The notes under the pieces were generated by a model. The model was not told where the DNA came from. It did not search any database and was given only the letters and a program-made list of their open reading frames with translations. The translations under genes were made by a program, and so were the position numbers. A stretch of 64,000 nt of DNA from Pleurotus djamor (Eukaryota > Basidiomycota > Agaricomycetes > Agaricales > Pleurotaceae): assembly GCA_029747585.1 (NCBI GenBank), contig JAPEVF010000159.1, positions 1 through 64,000 of the forward strand, given 5' to 3'. Below, piece after piece: positions 61,825 through 64,000 of this stretch (position 1 is its first letter; the number at the start of each line of letters is the position of its first letter).

Positions 61825-62300
61825 CACCCATTATCGTGGATACTACTACGTCTAGACTACTTGCAGTTGGTTCGTAGAAACTGGTTATCACATCCGGTAT
61901 AGTTATTTCATCGCACAACACCAAACCATGCCATTCTCCGAAAAACGGCCAATTGAGGACAATTAGACCGTCGACCCAAATGCTCGAATCCTGGCAACGT
62001 CTTCTTACATAGAATTTTCCAATCCACTCAAATGGGATTGCACTTAAAGGGATATGGTTTGATGATTGTTCTCCTGAGTCCTCTTCCACATTTTACCAAT
62101 TGTATTTAGTTCGATTCGCCTCCCCTTGACTAGCACATCGCCCGCGCACGGAACATTGATGATCGGCTCCTTGGTNGGGGGGATTGGTGGCGTTTGAAGC
62201 TAATCCAGAAGTCAGTACTCTACTGATAGCTGTGAAGCCAAGGCAAGCAACGGACAAGGGGCAAGGAGGAGATCAGGGGAGCGAGGGGCAGACAGGGAGG
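61825..62300. other. spacer between tandem F-box genes
   Basis: No gene seen. An N at 62176 lies within a run of G bases. Confidence 0.5.
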
Positions 62301-62342
62301 ACACGAAGAGTCATATCGCGTGATCGTCACGCTTCAGCGTTA
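62301..62342 (+). promoter_or_regulatory. conserved 42-bp block upstream of F-box gene, copy 2
   Basis: Counterpart of 60046-60087, differing at two positions. It lies 72 bp before the start codon at 62415. Confidence 0.55.
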
Positions 62343-62414
62343 TGCAGCTGCTGTGCAGTGGCACTACTGACACAACCATCACCGCCTCTTGATCTCTCCC
62401 TCAAGTCATCCTCG

Positions 62415-64000
62415 ATGGTTAACCATCGACGCAGACCGGTTTCCCCGGACTCAGCTCAGTCACACGGCGACCTCAACTCCCGTACAACCACCGATGTCGT
62501 CAACAATGTATGTACTGGCATCCAAACTATTTTCTCTATAGTACTTGTGCTGAGCCATCTTGGAATCAACCCCAGGTCCCAGCTAGCGTGGAACAACAAT
62601 GTATCGACGAGCAAATTTCCCAGCTCGACGCTCGTATCCGCGCTTTGAAGACCGAAAGGAACACATATGCCCGCATCTCTCGACTGCCGGCTGAAATCGT
62701 TGCAGAGATTTTCATCTTCGCGAAATACGCTAGCCAAACATCGGGCGAATACCTTAACCTTCGTCCCCGTCGTGAGCGTGGCTGGCTCAATATAGCAGGT
62801 GTATCCACGTATTGGCGGAAGATTGTGCTGAACTGCCCCCGATTCTGGTCAACAATCACTTTGGCCCCCGAAGAGCGTGCGTTGGGGATGATCGAACGGA
62901 CAAAATCAGCGCCGTTGTTCATCTCGTGTTCAAATCTTGGAGCGAAAGGGATGGNAAAAAATTTCTTCGGTTGTCATGTCCAATATCCACCGTATACAAG
63001 AGCTAGACTTGGAGGCTATCGACCCCAAAAATCTCTTCGAATTCCTGCGGTTGAACGAAGGAGCAAGTGCGCCTATCTTGCGAGTTCTCATCCTCAGAGG
63101 TCGCATCTCCCTCCTGCCCAAGGACATCCTCCAGCGCCCCATGAATTCACTTCAAGAATTACGGATTGTCGATGGCACCCTCACTTTCCCCTTCCCACCT
63201 TTCCCACAACTCAAGCGACTTTTCATCAGTGACCTCTCCACGTACCATGCCAGCCCTCTCTCTCTCAATGTTCTCCTTAAATCACTCAGCAATAGCCCGA
63301 ACTTGGAAACACTACGGGTTTATAATGTTCATATCCTTGTTGACTCTTCTGAGGACGCGAAACGTTCTAGCGTTCATCTCCCACGGTTGACCTGCCTCGA
63401 GATTCATGGTCCGCGCGTCGGTTTCGCCGAGCTTCTCTCTTCCCTCAAACACCCTCAGACCGCCAACATCACGTTTTGGTGTCAAGATGACGTTCCGCAA
63501 GGCTCGGATATATCCGACCTCCAGAACGCCCTCATTGAATTTGCCTCCCTTCCCGGTCGAGTCATTCGCGGTGTTTCCGTCAAAGCCGACTATGCCTTCA
63601 ATATTATCTTGGACACAGTTTTTCATTCGTCTTCCCATTCATTGGCGTTGACTCTGCACGCCATACATTCCGATGACTTCACCCAGTTACTGTCTGCCGT
63701 ACCCTTTTCGAAAGCCGCCTCTCTTGATCTCACTGGCATCACTGACGTATTCAAACCATCGCACCTACTTGGACTTTGCGACGATGTCGAGGCTTTAAAA
63801 CTCACGAACTGCACGGCTGCAGTCTTCCATGGGTTGAGTCAAGCTAAGGATTCCAAACTCCCCCTGCCCAAGCTTCGCACACTTGTTGTCGACCGATGCG
63901 ACTTCTATCTCTCCTACCTAGAACCAGACACCGTGATGTGCGATGCCATGATATCCCTGTTGAAGCAGAGGAAGCGGCTGAACAGGAACATTGAAAAGCT
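62415..64000 (+). CDS. F-box-like protein, tandem copy 2 (runs off the right edge)
   Basis: Exon 62415-62507 and an exon from 62576 to the window end. It has the same coiled coil and F-box as copy 1 (IDEQISQLDARIRALKTERN, RLPAEIVAEIFIFAKYA, GVSTYWRKIVLNCPRFW). The N at 62955 precedes six A bases; leaving it out gives GMEKISSVVMSNIHRIQELD, matching copy 1. LRR-like segments then align with copy 1 to the edge (LQELRIVDG, LEALKL-like, LPKLRTLVVDRCDFY). The C-terminus is outside the window. Confidence 0.8.

Overview
The window is nuclear DNA from a mushroom-forming basidiomycete (Agaricomycetes). The evidence is the dense 45-70 bp GT-AG introns, the KDZ transposase with its CxC cluster, the DUF6534 receptor-like membrane protein, several F-box paralogues, a ULD-type ubiquitin-like domain and fungal P-loop proteins. 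The species cannot be named from the sequence alone. All calls come from reading the sequence; no database search was run.

Layout. 0.9-2.0 kb: an F-box gene. 2.1-14.2 kb: an accessory block in which five uncharacterised small-protein families occur, four of them in two copies (AT-hook-like basic proteins at 2.7 and 4.9 kb; a 140-aa family at 4.1 and 7.5 kb; viroplasmin/RNase H1-N-like proteins at 6.0 and 10.2 kb; C2HC zinc proteins at 8.8 and 13.7 kb with a relic at 2.2 kb) plus one single-copy gene at 12.0 kb. 15.7-16.8 kb: direct and inverted repeats. 16.9-21.4 kb: a KDZ DNA transposon with a Ulp1-type SUMO protease and its transposase. 23.0-25.6 kb: a ULD ubiquitin-like, zinc-ribbon and degenerate P-loop reading frame. 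26.4-46.5 kb: mostly ordinary conserved genes (GPI-type aspartic protease, GH47 mannosidase, DUF6534 protein, FUSC/BRE4-like transporter, API5, DOMON-cytochrome b561), a MITE-like inverted repeat and a tRNA-Val. 47.0-64.0 kb: an F-box gene, two of three copies of a small coiled-coil family, an identical second tRNA-Val, ATP synthase subunit f, a second P-loop gene, the third coiled-coil copy, a helical gene related to the 23 kb one, and tandem F-box genes that run off the right edge.

Connections. The conserved genes are housekeeping or secretory: N-glycan trimming, cell-surface proteolysis, transmembrane electron transfer, mitochondrial ATP synthase. The accessory block sits beside a SUMO protease, and several of its proteins carry SUMO-interacting-like motifs. 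That suggests nuclear, SUMO-connected roles but does not prove them.

Sequence quality matters. Many N characters sit beside homopolymers, and removing the N restores the frame in at least four genes. Several C/G runs of nine or ten bases, and one A run of six, behave as one base too long. Broken frames here are therefore not by themselves evidence of pseudogenes.
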